Positions 43,137 through 53,519 are shown, numbered from the stretch's first letter. The stretch: DNA of 64,000 nt from Flavobacterium frigidimaris (GCA_900129595.1 FQWG01000009.1:1-64000); one strand, 5' to 3'. Notes: generated by a model from the letters alone, not told the origin. Program-made: numbers and translations.

Positions 43137-45281
43137 ATGAAAAAAATAGTTTTATTCTTGACCATGTGCTTAATGGCTTTTCCTGTAAAAGCTGATGAAG
43201 GAATGTGGTTTTTGATGTTTATCGAAAGATTGAACCATAGAGATATGGAAAAAATGGGCTTACAATTGACGGCCGAAGAAATTTACAGTATTAATCATCA
43301 TAGTTTAAAAGATGCGATTGTACAGTTTAATGGAGGCTGTACTGCTGAGATCGTTTCTAAAAACGGATTGGTTTTAACGAATCACCACTGTGGGTATAAT
43401 GCAATTGCTGAGCTTTCTACAGCTGAGCAAAATTATTTAAAAGATGGTTTCTGGGCAAAAGAGAAAAGTGCTGAAATGAAACCTAAATCATTATACGTTC
43501 GTTTCTTTGTTCGAATGGATGATGTTTCTAAAAGAATTTTATCTAAGGTAAATGATCAAATGTCTGAAACTGAAAGAAACAAAATTATTCAGCAAGAGAT
43601 TAATCTAATCGAAAAAGAAAACAACGAAGGCGGAAAATACACTGTTTCTGTTCGTCCTTTCTTTCAGGGAAATGAATATTACTATTTCGTTTATCAGGAT
43701 TATACAGATGTTCGTTTAGTAGGTACACCTCCTGAAAGTGTAGGTAAATTTGGGGGAGATACTGATAACTGGGAGTGGCCGCGTCAAACAGGTGATTTCT
43801 CTATGTTTAGAGTATATGCTGATAAAGACGGAAATCCTGCAGAATATTCAAAAAACAATGTGCCCTTGCAGCCTAAACATTACTTGCCAGTAAGTATTAA
43901 AGGAGTTAAGGAAAATGATTTTGCAATGATTTTAGGATATCCTGGAAGAACAAATCGTTGGATGCCAGCCGGCGGAATCGAACAAAATATAAAATATGCT
44001 TATCCTGCATGGGTTGAAGGTGCTAAAACCGGAATGGATGTAATGAAAAAGTATATGGACAAAGATGCAACAGTTCGTTTGCAATATGCGTCTAAATATG
44101 CTTCGACAGCAAATTACTGGAAAAACCGTCAGGGTATGATTGACGCTTTAACAAAAGCCGGAACAGTAGATGTTAAAACGGCACAGGAAGATAAGTTCTA
44201 TGAGTGGGCAACTAAACCGGCTAATAAAGAAAAGTACGAAAATGTAATTCCTACTATTAATGATTATTACAGATCGACAAATTTAAAAGCAACTCACGAC
44301 AATTACTTAATGCAACTTTTGCGTACTTCAAGTTATGCAGCAGGACCGGCAAATTTAGGAAATGCATTGATTGCTTATTATAACGAGAATGATGCTAAAA
44401 AAGCAGAAATGTTACCTAAGATCAATGCATTGATCGATAACATTTATGGTGAATTTTATGCACCGCTTGAAAAAGATATTTTTGCTGCACAATTGAACTT
44501 ATATACTTCAAAAGGGGCAGAGTATGGTTTAGGTACGCAAGTAGCTAAAATGAAATCAGAGAATAAGGGTGACTTTACTGCAGATGTTGCAAAGGCAACT
44601 GAGATAAGTTACTTTACAACTAAAGAAAAAGTATTGGCATTTATGGCTAATCCAAAGCCATTAGCAATTGTACATGATCCTTTGTACATTATTTCTAATG
44701 ATTTGATGACAAAATACCGTGCTAAAACGGATGATCAGGCTAAAGCTGATGATGGTTTTGCAACTGCTTTCCGCGAATTGGTTGAAGGATTAAGAGAATC
44801 AAAATTAAATGCGATTCAGTATCCGGATGCTAACTCTACTTTGAGACTGACTTACGGAAAAGTTCGTGCTTTGCCTGCAGATCCAAGAAACGATGCTAAA
44901 ATTAATAACTATACGACTATGGAAAGTATGGTGAAAAAATATAAAGCTGGAGACCAGGAATTTGATTTGCCAAAACGTTTGTTAGAATTAAACAAGAAAA
45001 AAGATTACGGACAATATGCTGACAAAGCAGGATATATGCCAATAAATTTCCTTACAGACAATGATATCACAGGAGGAAATTCTGGTTCACCGGTTCTGAA
45101 CGGAAAAGGAGAATTAATTGGAATCGCTTTTGACGGAAATATTGAAGCTATGGCTGGAGATGTTATTTTTGATCCTAAATTGCAAAGAACGATCAACGTA
45201 GATATTCGTTACGTACTTTGGATTATTGATAAATACGCAGGAGCTAAGAATATTATTGACGAATTGACTATTGTAAAATAA
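43137..45281 (+). CDS. S46-family dipeptidyl peptidase (DPP7-like)
   Basis: This is a secreted serine peptidase of 714 residues with a signal peptide to about residue 19. The catalytic His is H84 in TNHHCGYN, and the nucleophile is S649 in GGNSGSP. The residue 18 positions after Ser is Gly667 (AFDGNIEAM), where DPP11 enzymes carry Arg. DPP7-type hydrophobic P1 preference is therefore expected, rather than Asp/Glu. Its role is to release dipeptides from proteins or peptides in the periplasm or outside. It is monocistronic. Confidence 0.92.
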   Translation: MKKIVLFLTMCLMAFPVKADEGMWFLMFIERLNHRDMEKMGLQLTAEEIYSINHHSLKDAIVQFNGGCTAEIVSKNGLVLTNHHCGYNAIAELSTAEQNYLKDGFWAKEKSAEMKPKSLYVRFFVRMDDVSKRILSKVNDQMSETERNKIIQQEINLIEKENNEGGKYTVSVRPFFQGNEYYYFVYQDYTDVRLVGTPPESVGKFGGDTDNWEWPRQTGDFSMFRVYADKDGNPAEYSKNNVPLQPKHYLPVSIKGVKENDFAMILGYPGRTNRWMPAGGIEQNIKYAYPAWVEGAKTGMDVMKKYMDKDATVRLQYASKYASTANYWKNRQGMIDALTKAGTVDVKTAQEDKFYEWATKPANKEKYENVIPTINDYYRSTNLKATHDNYLMQLLRTSSYAAGPANLGNALIAYYNENDAKKAEMLPKINALIDNIYGEFYAPLEKDIFAAQLNLYTSKGAEYGLGTQVAKMKSENKGDFTADVAKATEISYFTTKEKVLAFMANPKPLAIVHDPLYIISNDLMTKYRAKTDDQAKADDGFATAFRELVEGLRESKLNAIQYPDANSTLRLTYGKVRALPADPRNDAKINNYTTMESMVKKYKAGDQEFDLPKRLLELNKKKDYGQYADKAGYMPINFLTDNDITGGNSGSPVLNGKGELIGIAFDGNIEAMAGDVIFDPKLQRTINVDIRYVLWIIDKYAGAKNIIDELTIVK

Positions 45282-45300
45282 TCTCAATTTATTTATAAAA

Positions 45301-45338
45301 TTAAACCCGACAAGTTTTAAAGCTTGTCGGGTTTTTTG
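45301..45338 (+). terminator. Terminator of the S46 peptidase gene
   Basis: AAACCCGACAAG (45303-45314) pairs with CTTGTCGGGTTT (45323-45334), with more T after it. Confidence 0.85.
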
Positions 45339-45430
45339 TTTTTTTTCCGCCACGAATTCGCGACGGAAAATCTTTTTACAGCATGTTTTCGGAATTTGTA
45401 ATTTCCTATTTAGAATTTTAAGAAGTTTTG

Positions 45431-48400
45431 TTAATTCACCTTTATTCTAATTCCTTTTGTATGACTTGAAAATTCCGGAGCATACATACTCTCAATAGTG
45501 GTAACTCCGTTAGAGAATTCACCGCTGTTGTTTACTCTTATATCATATTCAATTACATAAGTTCCTTTGTTGATCTTATCAAAGAAGAAATGTGTTGCGG
45601 CATCTTTTGTATTCATATAATAACCCAATCGATCTTTGTATTGGTATTCGGATAATACATTTACAGGTTCAAAGCAAGAAGCTCTCATGTCTTTCAGATG
45701 AACAAATTCCATGTCTTCTGTAGATTTTATAATCAATCTTACGGTGACTAAATCGCCGGTTTTTAAAGAATTTTTGCTGGTGATCCTTTCCAATTGATCG
45801 CCATTAAGAGTGTTTTTCTTTAGATACAATTCTTTAGCAACAGATAAAATAGCGCCCGAGTTCGTTTTGATTTTATCCAGATCTTCAAAATATTGCCAGT
45901 AAACGCCGCCAAATCCGGGAACTTTCGATTTGTTCTCGATTTTGATAGAAGCCATTTCTTTTTTGACTTCATCAGCTTTCCAGTTCAGTTTGATATAACC
46001 CGTTTCAGCTTCTTTCTCGTTTTCGGCTAATTTTTTAGTTAGGATCCTTTCATTGCCAATTTTGATAATCGTATTGTCTTTCACACTTAGCCAATCATTG
46101 CCTTGCATCAATAAAGCATAAACAGCTTCTGTTGTCGATTTTGTTGTCGGCCAGTTTTTGGTTTGTTTGTTTTTTAACAACCACACTTTCATGGCATCTA
46201 CAGATTTGGTGTCGTGATTTACTTCGGCGAAAGCCTCAATTAATAAAGCCTGAGTTTCTATAGGCGCCTGATACCAGTAATAACCTGCTTTATTGGCGAT
46301 CCAGTACATGCCCCAATCTTCGTTGTTAGAAGCTGTTTCTTTTAGGTTTTCTAGGATTTTTTTAGCCGATTCGCTTTCTCCAAAACGGTTTAAAGTCAAA
46401 GCAGCTAACCCTTTTTCATAAATAGAATAAGACAACCAGTCTCTTTTAGCGGTTTCTAAATACATTTTAGTTGCTTTTTTTAGCGTATCAGAAAGTGGGT
46501 ATTTGTCTAAATAAAAACTTCTGGTATACAGATAATGCAAATCAGAATACGGATTGATCCAAAGTAATTTCTCTGATTTTTTTAAATTTTTGGTTCTTTC
46601 TTTATAATAATCTAAGAATTTATTATCCAGAAATGGTATTCCGGTTTTGGCGATTTGATCGATTTTAGAATTGTTATTTTCTGTTTTGTTCAGTTTTGAT
46701 AAATGACCTAAACCAGCCAGAATATGTCTGGTGATATATTCGCTTTCAGAACTTCCGTCAAACCATGAAAATCCACCTGAAGGTTTTTGCTTTTGTTTCA
46801 ATTTATCGAAAGTAGCTTCCTGCGACGTTTTCATTTTCTCTAAATCAAACAGAAGCGCCAGATTCTTTTTCTTTTCGTCTTCGCTTTGGGAATCATTTAA
46901 CCAGGGAGTTTCTGCGAGGATTATAGATTTTAGTTCTTCGTTTTCTTCTAATTTAGAATTCAATTTCCCGTTTTTTCTCCAGTTTTCAAAAACGGTTGCA
47001 ATTTTCGGATTGCTCGAAATGATTTCTGAAGCCAAAGCATTGGCATAAAAACGAGCAAAAGTTTGCTCTGCACATTCATGTTCGTATTCCATTAAATAAG
47101 GCAGGGACTGAATCGCGATCCACGAAGGGTTTGATGTGTACTCTAATGTAAGCTGATGATTTTTTAAAGTTGTTGAATTGTTATTTTTTAAATTCTCAAA
47201 CGTATATTCTTTCGTCGAATTCTCACGAACCCAAATTGGGATACTTTCTGTAACCAACATATTATTGGTCAAAACCGGAAGTATGTTTTCTTCTCCATCC
47301 GAAAAATTACCGGATTTGGCCAGAATTTTATATTGCACACCTTGCAAACCTTCAGGAATTGAAATCGTCCAGCTTGCCGTTGTATTTCCAAAAGCACCAA
47401 CTGTAAAGTTTCTCACGTTTTTTGCGTTTAGCATTTTGGCATCAATTGGCTGCATGGTTACAGCATCAAAAAACTGTAAAATGGCGATTCCTGTTTTTGC
47501 CTGATCGGTAACATTGGAAATTTTGGCAGAGATTACAATTGTGTCTTTTTCTCTAAGGAATCTGGGGAAATTAGGTAAAAGCATTAATTCTTTTTGCGTC
47601 ACCACACTTTTCTCCAGATATCCTGAAACAGCATCTTTATTATGTGCTAATAAACGAAGTTTCCAAGCCGTTAAAGCTTCGGGAGATGTAAAGTTGAAAC
47701 TTACTTTTCCAGTTGCATCCGTTCTTAAATTCGGTAAAAACAAAGCGGTTTCAGAGAGATTTTTTCTTGCTTTTACCTGAGTTAGGGCGTCCAGGGCTTT
47801 TTTGGTTGTGATGATTATTACTCCGTTTGCGCCTTTACTTCCGTAAAGTGCAGTTGCTTCGGGGTCTTTTATAACATCTATTGAAAGAATATCTGCTGCA
47901 TTTATGTTATTAATGTCACTGGCGGGTTCTCCATCAACTACATACAGTGGCGTTTTTCCATTGATTGTTGAATTTCCTCTGATCGTAAGTCCTGCGGCTC
48001 TTCCGGCGAGAGCTTCTGGAGCACCGGCTGCACTGTAAACATTATTATCTTCCTGAACCTCTTCTGAACTAACTGATTTTTTAAATTTTACGGCGGCAGC
48101 CGTCATACTTCTTTTTGTTGTTTTTCCGTAACCTACAACAACAACTTCATCTAAATCATTTGAGTCTTCTTCTAAAATAATAGTAATATTTTTTTGGTTA
48201 TTTATTGAAATAGTTTGACTTTTTGAGCCAATATAACTAAAAACAAGTTCTTCTGTTCCTGCTGCTTCAATTTCGAAATAACCATCATAATCTGATGATG
48301 TGCTTCTTTGAGTTCCTTTTACTGTAATTGTAACTCCTGGAAGAGGTTCGTTTAATTTATCAGTAATTGATCCGTAGATTATTTTTGCATTTTTAGGTTT

Positions 48401-49864
48401 CTTCAGCTTTTTAGTCAGTTGTTTTTGATATTCTTTTTGAATGTAAAAAGCTCTTTGGTCATTATTAAAATCAAATCCAAACCACATTAATTTAGTGCTT
48501 TCATTATTAAGCTCAATAGATCTGTATGGAGAGTTTAAGTTGTTTATAGATGCATATATTTTATCAAAACCTAAGCGTGATTTTTTATTGCTTTGGTCAC
48601 TTTTATAATCATAAAAATCTAAGAGATTCCAGTTCTTTGTAGCAAATTGATCCAGTGAACTATCATACATAGAAGCTAAAACTTCGGCTTCGTTTTTAGT
48701 ATTTATAGCGTTTAATTTAAATGACCAGTTTTCGCTGCTTCCGGGTTGGATTTTATTTCTAAAACTTTCTACGCTGAATTCTAATTTTGAAGATGTGTCT
48801 TTTAAGGCTACGTCGATCTCATTATTAAAAGTTTCATTTTCAAAAATACTTTCAAAACTTATTTTTAGAGTTTCTGCAAATTCTTTTTTGATCGGCGTTT
48901 TAAGTGTTATTTCGTTGTTTTGAAGATGATAAGTTTCCTGAGAAAATATTTCACCTTCATAATTTCCTGTGGTGATAATATAAAGTTCATGAACAACCGA
49001 TGTGATTTTTAATGTTATAAAACCATCTTTTTTAGGATCTGCATTAATTTGATTGATTTTGAGTAATTTACTACTGTCGAATTTGTCTTTACTTTGAACA
49101 AGTTCAAAATCAGAAATACTTTCAATTCTATTTTTGAAAGTGTCATTAGCCGAGAAAACAACTTTGTAATTTCCGGATTTATAGTTTGAAATAAAGTCTA
49201 ATGGCAGAGTTTTGTCTTTTTGAGTGTCTATGGTTTTAGTAAATACCAAAATCTTTGTAATACTATCTTTTGTGCTTTTATTCTTTTCATAGGGAAATAA
49301 TTTCTCGAATTCCGGATCAGAGATCGTTTTGATATCCGGTTGGGGAAATGTTCTTTCTTTGAATTTATCCGAAAATGGACTTACATAATAGATGTTGATT
49401 TCGCCTTTAGCAGCTAAAAATTCGCCATTCAAATTCGTGCTTGCAAGTTTGACTTGATTTTTGTTTTTAGTTTCAATTAAATTAGGAATAGAGGCGGTAA
49501 GAACTAAATCATGATACCCCACTTTTACTGTAGTTTCATTTTCGTGGGTCTCACCATTAATATCGGTTACATTGGTTTTTATACGGTAATTAAAAACAGG
49601 TAATTGATCTTTTTTACTGTTTTTAGAAGGTAAGGCAACAAAATCAATAATGAACTTACCTGAAGCATCGGTTTTAGTTTCGCCAGAAGCTACAATCTCA
49701 TTATTGTCCTGTGCATAATAATTTCTATAATAACTTGTATATCGGTTTACAGTATAGGTTACTTTAGCATCAGAGATATTACTTCCCGCAAAGGCTTTGG
49801 CTGTTCCTTTTACTTTAATCGATTGGTTAATCTGAAAGCTTTCTTTTTTAGGATCAAAGGTCAC
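45431..49864 (-). CDS. Alpha-2-macroglobulin, C-terminal part after an in-frame stop
   Basis: This 1477-residue part is in the same frame as the gene upstream and begins right after its TAA, at a GTG codon. It contains macroglobulin domains (about 1-490). An unusual insert follows: a carboxypeptidase-regulatory-like domain (about 495-570), a SusC-type DEVVVVGYG and a TonB-receptor plug (about 605-690). The bait-region neighbourhood comes next, then the thioester CAEQ at residues 931-934 (EHECAEQTF), a helical thioester domain and a receptor-binding-like tail. The whole protein would trap proteases in the periplasm. Alone, this part lacks a signal peptide. Confidence 0.85.
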   Translation of the reverse strand: MTFDPKKESFQINQSIKVKGTAKAFAGSNISDAKVTYTVNRYTSYYRNYYAQDNNEIVASGETKTDASGKFIIDFVALPSKNSKKDQLPVFNYRIKTNVTDINGETHENETTVKVGYHDLVLTASIPNLIETKNKNQVKLASTNLNGEFLAAKGEINIYYVSPFSDKFKERTFPQPDIKTISDPEFEKLFPYEKNKSTKDSITKILVFTKTIDTQKDKTLPLDFISNYKSGNYKVVFSANDTFKNRIESISDFELVQSKDKFDSSKLLKINQINADPKKDGFITLKITSVVHELYIITTGNYEGEIFSQETYHLQNNEITLKTPIKKEFAETLKISFESIFENETFNNEIDVALKDTSSKLEFSVESFRNKIQPGSSENWSFKLNAINTKNEAEVLASMYDSSLDQFATKNWNLLDFYDYKSDQSNKKSRLGFDKIYASINNLNSPYRSIELNNESTKLMWFGFDFNNDQRAFYIQKEYQKQLTKKLKKPKNAKIIYGSITDKLNEPLPGVTITVKGTQRSTSSDYDGYFEIEAAGTEELVFSYIGSKSQTISINNQKNITIILEEDSNDLDEVVVVGYGKTTKRSMTAAAVKFKKSVSSEEVQEDNNVYSAAGAPEALAGRAAGLTIRGNSTINGKTPLYVVDGEPASDINNINAADILSIDVIKDPEATALYGSKGANGVIIITTKKALDALTQVKARKNLSETALFLPNLRTDATGKVSFNFTSPEALTAWKLRLLAHNKDAVSGYLEKSVVTQKELMLLPNFPRFLREKDTIVISAKISNVTDQAKTGIAILQFFDAVTMQPIDAKMLNAKNVRNFTVGAFGNTTASWTISIPEGLQGVQYKILAKSGNFSDGEENILPVLTNNMLVTESIPIWVRENSTKEYTFENLKNNNSTTLKNHQLTLEYTSNPSWIAIQSLPYLMEYEHECAEQTFARFYANALASEIISSNPKIATVFENWRKNGKLNSKLEENEELKSIILAETPWLNDSQSEDEKKKNLALLFDLEKMKTSQEATFDKLKQKQKPSGGFSWFDGSSESEYITRHILAGLGHLSKLNKTENNNSKIDQIAKTGIPFLDNKFLDYYKERTKNLKKSEKLLWINPYSDLHYLYTRSFYLDKYPLSDTLKKATKMYLETAKRDWLSYSIYEKGLAALTLNRFGESESAKKILENLKETASNNEDWGMYWIANKAGYYWYQAPIETQALLIEAFAEVNHDTKSVDAMKVWLLKNKQTKNWPTTKSTTEAVYALLMQGNDWLSVKDNTIIKIGNERILTKKLAENEKEAETGYIKLNWKADEVKKEMASIKIENKSKVPGFGGVYWQYFEDLDKIKTNSGAILSVAKELYLKKNTLNGDQLERITSKNSLKTGDLVTVRLIIKSTEDMEFVHLKDMRASCFEPVNVLSEYQYKDRLGYYMNTKDAATHFFFDKINKGTYVIEYDIRVNNSGEFSNGVTTIESMYAPEFSSHTKGIRIKVN

Positions 49865-51931
49865 TTAAAATTTAGGGCGTTTGTATTCTTCGACCCTAAA
49901 TTCTATTTCTGAATTTTTGAGATCTACATGATCCCAAAACGGATGGTCGTCTTCGTCTTGGTTGTAAAAGGGATCATTTTCGTAAGTAACAGGTTCTTCA
50001 GCTTTTAATGTAAAAGTTCCCGTAATTCCGGTTTTGGGTAATGTAAATTCGCCAGAGAATGAACCAAATTCATTTGTGGTTATATCAAACTCTTTTAAAG
50101 TAGTATTATTAGTGTCTTCAATAATAATTTTGAAAGTGGTTTTAGGGACTATGCTGTTCTTATTGTTTTTTTTATGAATTGCGATTCCTTTAAAATAGAT
50201 CGTTTGCCCCGGACGATAAATGGCCCTGTCGAGATAAAATTCCACTTTTCCATCCGTGTAATTGTCATTTTTACTATTTTCCGTGAGATATTCAGAATTA
50301 TAATTTATGTAGTTTTTATGTATTGTAAGCGTATCATTTTCTGTTGTTACTATTAAATTTTCGTAATTATAGTTGTTGAGTTTTTGACTATTAATGGCTA
50401 TTCCATTCTTATTGGTTTTAATAGAAAATGAAGGAGATTTAATAGTTGCATTTTCTATTGGTTTTCCGGTTTTTCGATCAAGAACCTGATACGTTTCTTT
50501 TGATTGTGTTTGAGAAGCCAAAACAGATAAGTTGGAAACGGAAAGGATTTCATAAGAAAATGCTTTTTTGCCTTTTAAATCTGAGTCACTTTCAAAATAA
50601 ACCAAATAAGAACCTTTTTCTAATTGCGGCAAAAGAACTTCTGTGGTGTATTCGAAAAAGTCTTTTTTATCTGTAAGTACATAATTTGCACTTTTAAGAG
50701 GTTGTGATTTTTCGATAATAGAATTTCCGATACTATCTTTTTTATAATTTGATTTTTCAAATTCACTAAGCTGATTCTGATTGATTTTATAAAATGATAT
50801 TTTTAATCTTTCTAAGTTTTTATAACGAAAAGAAGCTCTTGTGTTTTCGTTTTCATAAGTATATTTTTGAAGTTGAGCTTGTATGCTTTTATAGAGAAGG
50901 TTTTCTTTTTTTTGTAGGGCTAATTTGTATGTATTAGATCGATTATTAACATTTATAATACTGTCTAAAGTTGCGAGGGCTTTAATGTTATAATTCGGAT
51001 GAGTTTCTTTTGATGCTTTTTGAATTAAAAACGCAGCTTTTTCCAATTGTATTTTTTGAATTAAAAACTCATCAGTTGTATTTTTTTGCAGTTTAATTAA
51101 TAGTGAAAGATAGTTGTCATCAATATCTATTAAATTGGTTTTGGTAAACTGTATACGCTCCCATTGATTTTCTGTTGATGGATTGTTTTTCTCTTGTTTT
51201 TGATATAATTGGAGTAGTAAGCGTAAATTTTCATTAGATACAAAATCAAAGTTCAATTTTATGAAATCATTTGAGCTTCCTAAAAGTTGCTCTTTAATAG
51301 CTGTAAAATCACTTTTTTGAATCTCCCATTGACGGATTTTTGCCGTATAAACTGCTATGTTTTCCTTAATAACATAATCATATAAAGTTTGCTTTTTGAA
51401 TTTTTCTAAAGTAAAATAATCAAAAATTGCTTCATATTTTGTTAACGATGTGTTTTTTAAGATGGCTTCATTTTCTAATGTATTACTTAAAGAATTATTA
51501 ATTTGATCAGTAAAGTTTTTTTCAGTCCATGTCAAAAAATCTTCATTTAAGCTTGCGGTATTTGTTCTGCTTCTGATTTGATAATTATTTCTTGAATAAT
51601 AGTCACTCAGACACTTTGCATAAACCAAATTCAGAATGGATTTTGAAGGTATAGAAACCCGATTGATGTCAGCTATTAGATTGTTTAAGATTTTGCTCTG
51701 TGCATTTTCATCAATTACCTGAAGATATTTAGATTGATAAAAAAAACATTTTATCATTTGCACTTCGTCTTTTTTTGAAACTGCTTTTTTGTAAATTTTG
51801 TCAACTATTTCATTTGCTGATTTTATCTTCCCTTCGTTTTCAAAGTCAATAACTTTATCCCATTTCTTGTCAGTTTGTTGCGCAAATAAAGTCATTGAGA
51901 ACAATAAGAAAACAAATAATATATTTTTCAT
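49865..51931 (-). CDS. Alpha-2-macroglobulin, N-terminal part before an in-frame stop
   Basis: The 688-residue part has a signal peptide to about residue 18. A long helical region follows (about 20-380), then MG domains with DRAIYRPGQTIYFKG (about 565-580) and the typical linker RVEEYKRPKF at the very end. The next codons are TAA then GTG ACC TTT GAT CCT. Homologous proteins read RPKFEVTFDP here, so TAA stands where GAA (Glu) is expected. With the following frame the protein would be 2166 codons. It may be a pseudogene, a sequencing error or stop readthrough. Confidence 0.85.
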   Translation of the reverse strand: MKNILFVFLLFSMTLFAQQTDKKWDKVIDFENEGKIKSANEIVDKIYKKAVSKKDEVQMIKCFFYQSKYLQVIDENAQSKILNNLIADINRVSIPSKSILNLVYAKCLSDYYSRNNYQIRSRTNTASLNEDFLTWTEKNFTDQINNSLSNTLENEAILKNTSLTKYEAIFDYFTLEKFKKQTLYDYVIKENIAVYTAKIRQWEIQKSDFTAIKEQLLGSSNDFIKLNFDFVSNENLRLLLQLYQKQEKNNPSTENQWERIQFTKTNLIDIDDNYLSLLIKLQKNTTDEFLIQKIQLEKAAFLIQKASKETHPNYNIKALATLDSIINVNNRSNTYKLALQKKENLLYKSIQAQLQKYTYENENTRASFRYKNLERLKISFYKINQNQLSEFEKSNYKKDSIGNSIIEKSQPLKSANYVLTDKKDFFEYTTEVLLPQLEKGSYLVYFESDSDLKGKKAFSYEILSVSNLSVLASQTQSKETYQVLDRKTGKPIENATIKSPSFSIKTNKNGIAINSQKLNNYNYENLIVTTENDTLTIHKNYINYNSEYLTENSKNDNYTDGKVEFYLDRAIYRPGQTIYFKGIAIHKKNNKNSIVPKTTFKIIIEDTNNTTLKEFDITTNEFGSFSGEFTLPKTGITGTFTLKAEEPVTYENDPFYNQDEDDHPFWDHVDLKNSEIEFRVEEYKRPKF

Positions 51932-52135
51932 AAGTGAGTTTTAGAATATAGAGTGTTGTTTTTTGATAAAGGTTGGGAAGCTTTAAAAATAAATTTCGTA
52001 CAAATTACTAATTTATCTCTAAAAGCAAATGATACATTTTATATTTCCTTATTTTTGAAAAATAATTAACGGGTTTTATTAGTTATTTGCTATTTCGATT
52101 AACCGATTAAACAGTTTAACGATCAAACATTTTAA

Positions 52136-53491
52136 ATGAGAACACATTTCATCGCAATAGGCGGAAGTGCCATGCACAACTTAGCATTGGCATTACATAA
52201 TAAAGGATATCAGGTAACGGGTAGCGATGATGCTATTTTTGAGCCATCAAAATCAAGATTGGATAAAAAAGGAATTTTACCCGCTGAATTGGGCTGGTTT
52301 CCTGAAAAAATAACGGCTGATATTGATGCTATAATTTTAGGAATGCATGCAAAAGCAGATAATCCTGAATTGTTGAAAGCACAGGAATTGGGTTTGAAAA
52401 TTTATTCGTATCCTGAATTTTTATACGAACAGTCTAAAAATAAAACGCGTGTTGTAATTGGAGGTTCTCACGGAAAAACAACTATAACTTCGATGATTTT
52501 GCACGTAATGCACTATCATAATATCGAAGTTGATTATATGGTTGGAGCACAATTAGAAGGTTTTGATACGATGGTGCATCTTACTGAAGAAAATGATTTT
52601 ATGGTTCTGGAAGGCGATGAGTATTTATCTTCTCCAATAGACAGACGTCCAAAATTTCATTTATATCAACCAAACATTGCATTGATTTCCGGAATTGCGT
52701 GGGATCATATTAATGTGTTTCCAACGTATGAGAACTATGTAGAGCAGTTTGAGATTTTTATTGCCAAAATTACTAATGGTGGAATATTAGTGTATAATGA
52801 AGACGATGCCGAAGTTAAACGTGTTGCAGAAGCAGCTATAAACCCAATTCGTAAACTGGCTTATTCTACTCCTGAATATACTGTTAGTAATGGCGTTACA
52901 TTATTAAAAACTCCGGAAGGCGATATGCCAATCGAAGTTTTTGGTGCGCACAATTTAAATAACTTAGCCGGAGCAAAATGGATTTGCCAAAACATGGGCG
53001 TTGATGAAGCTGATTTCTATGAAGCAATCGCCAGTTTTAAAGGCGCGTCTAAAAGATTAGAAAAAATTGCTGAAGGAAAAGGAAAAGTAGCCTACAAAGA
53101 TTTTGCCCATTCACCAAGTAAAGTAGCTGCGACTACAAAAGCGGTAAAAGAACAATACCCAAACAGAACTTTGGTAGCATGTTTAGAATTGCATACTTAC
53201 AGCAGTTTGAATGCTGAGTTTCTGAAAGAATATGAAGGCGCTTTAGAATATGCAGATGTTGCTGTCGTATTTTATTCTCCGGATGCTGTAAAAATTAAAC
53301 AGTTAGAAGAAGTGACATACGATCAGATAGCAACTGCTTTTAATCGTAAAGATTTAATTATTTATACGAATCCAACTGAATTTAAAGAATATTTATTCAA
53401 CTTAAATCTTGATAATTCTGCTTTGTTATTAATGAGTTCAGGAAATTACGGAGGTTTAAATTTTGATGAAGTAAAAAGTTTGATTAATTAG
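52136..53491 (+). CDS. mpl: UDP-N-acetylmuramate:tripeptide ligase (murein peptide recycling)
   Basis: This Mur-ligase-family enzyme of 451 residues attaches the recovered L-Ala-gamma-D-Glu-mDAP tripeptide to UDP-MurNAc. The N-terminal UDP-sugar site IAIGGSAMHNLALAL, the ATP loop GGSHGKTTITSM and EGDEYLSS match Mpl rather than MurC. The later DFAHSPSKV is the Mpl version of the MurC/F catalytic segment. It stands alone with a terminator after it. Confidence 0.92.
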   Translation: MRTHFIAIGGSAMHNLALALHNKGYQVTGSDDAIFEPSKSRLDKKGILPAELGWFPEKITADIDAIILGMHAKADNPELLKAQELGLKIYSYPEFLYEQSKNKTRVVIGGSHGKTTITSMILHVMHYHNIEVDYMVGAQLEGFDTMVHLTEENDFMVLEGDEYLSSPIDRRPKFHLYQPNIALISGIAWDHINVFPTYENYVEQFEIFIAKITNGGILVYNEDDAEVKRVAEAAINPIRKLAYSTPEYTVSNGVTLLKTPEGDMPIEVFGAHNLNNLAGAKWICQNMGVDEADFYEAIASFKGASKRLEKIAEGKGKVAYKDFAHSPSKVAATTKAVKEQYPNRTLVACLELHTYSSLNAEFLKEYEGALEYADVAVVFYSPDAVKIKQLEEVTYDQIATAFNRKDLIIYTNPTEFKEYLFNLNLDNSALLLMSSGNYGGLNFDEVKSLIN

Positions 53492-53519
53492 TCAATTAGA
53501 TAATTTGAGAATGAGATAA

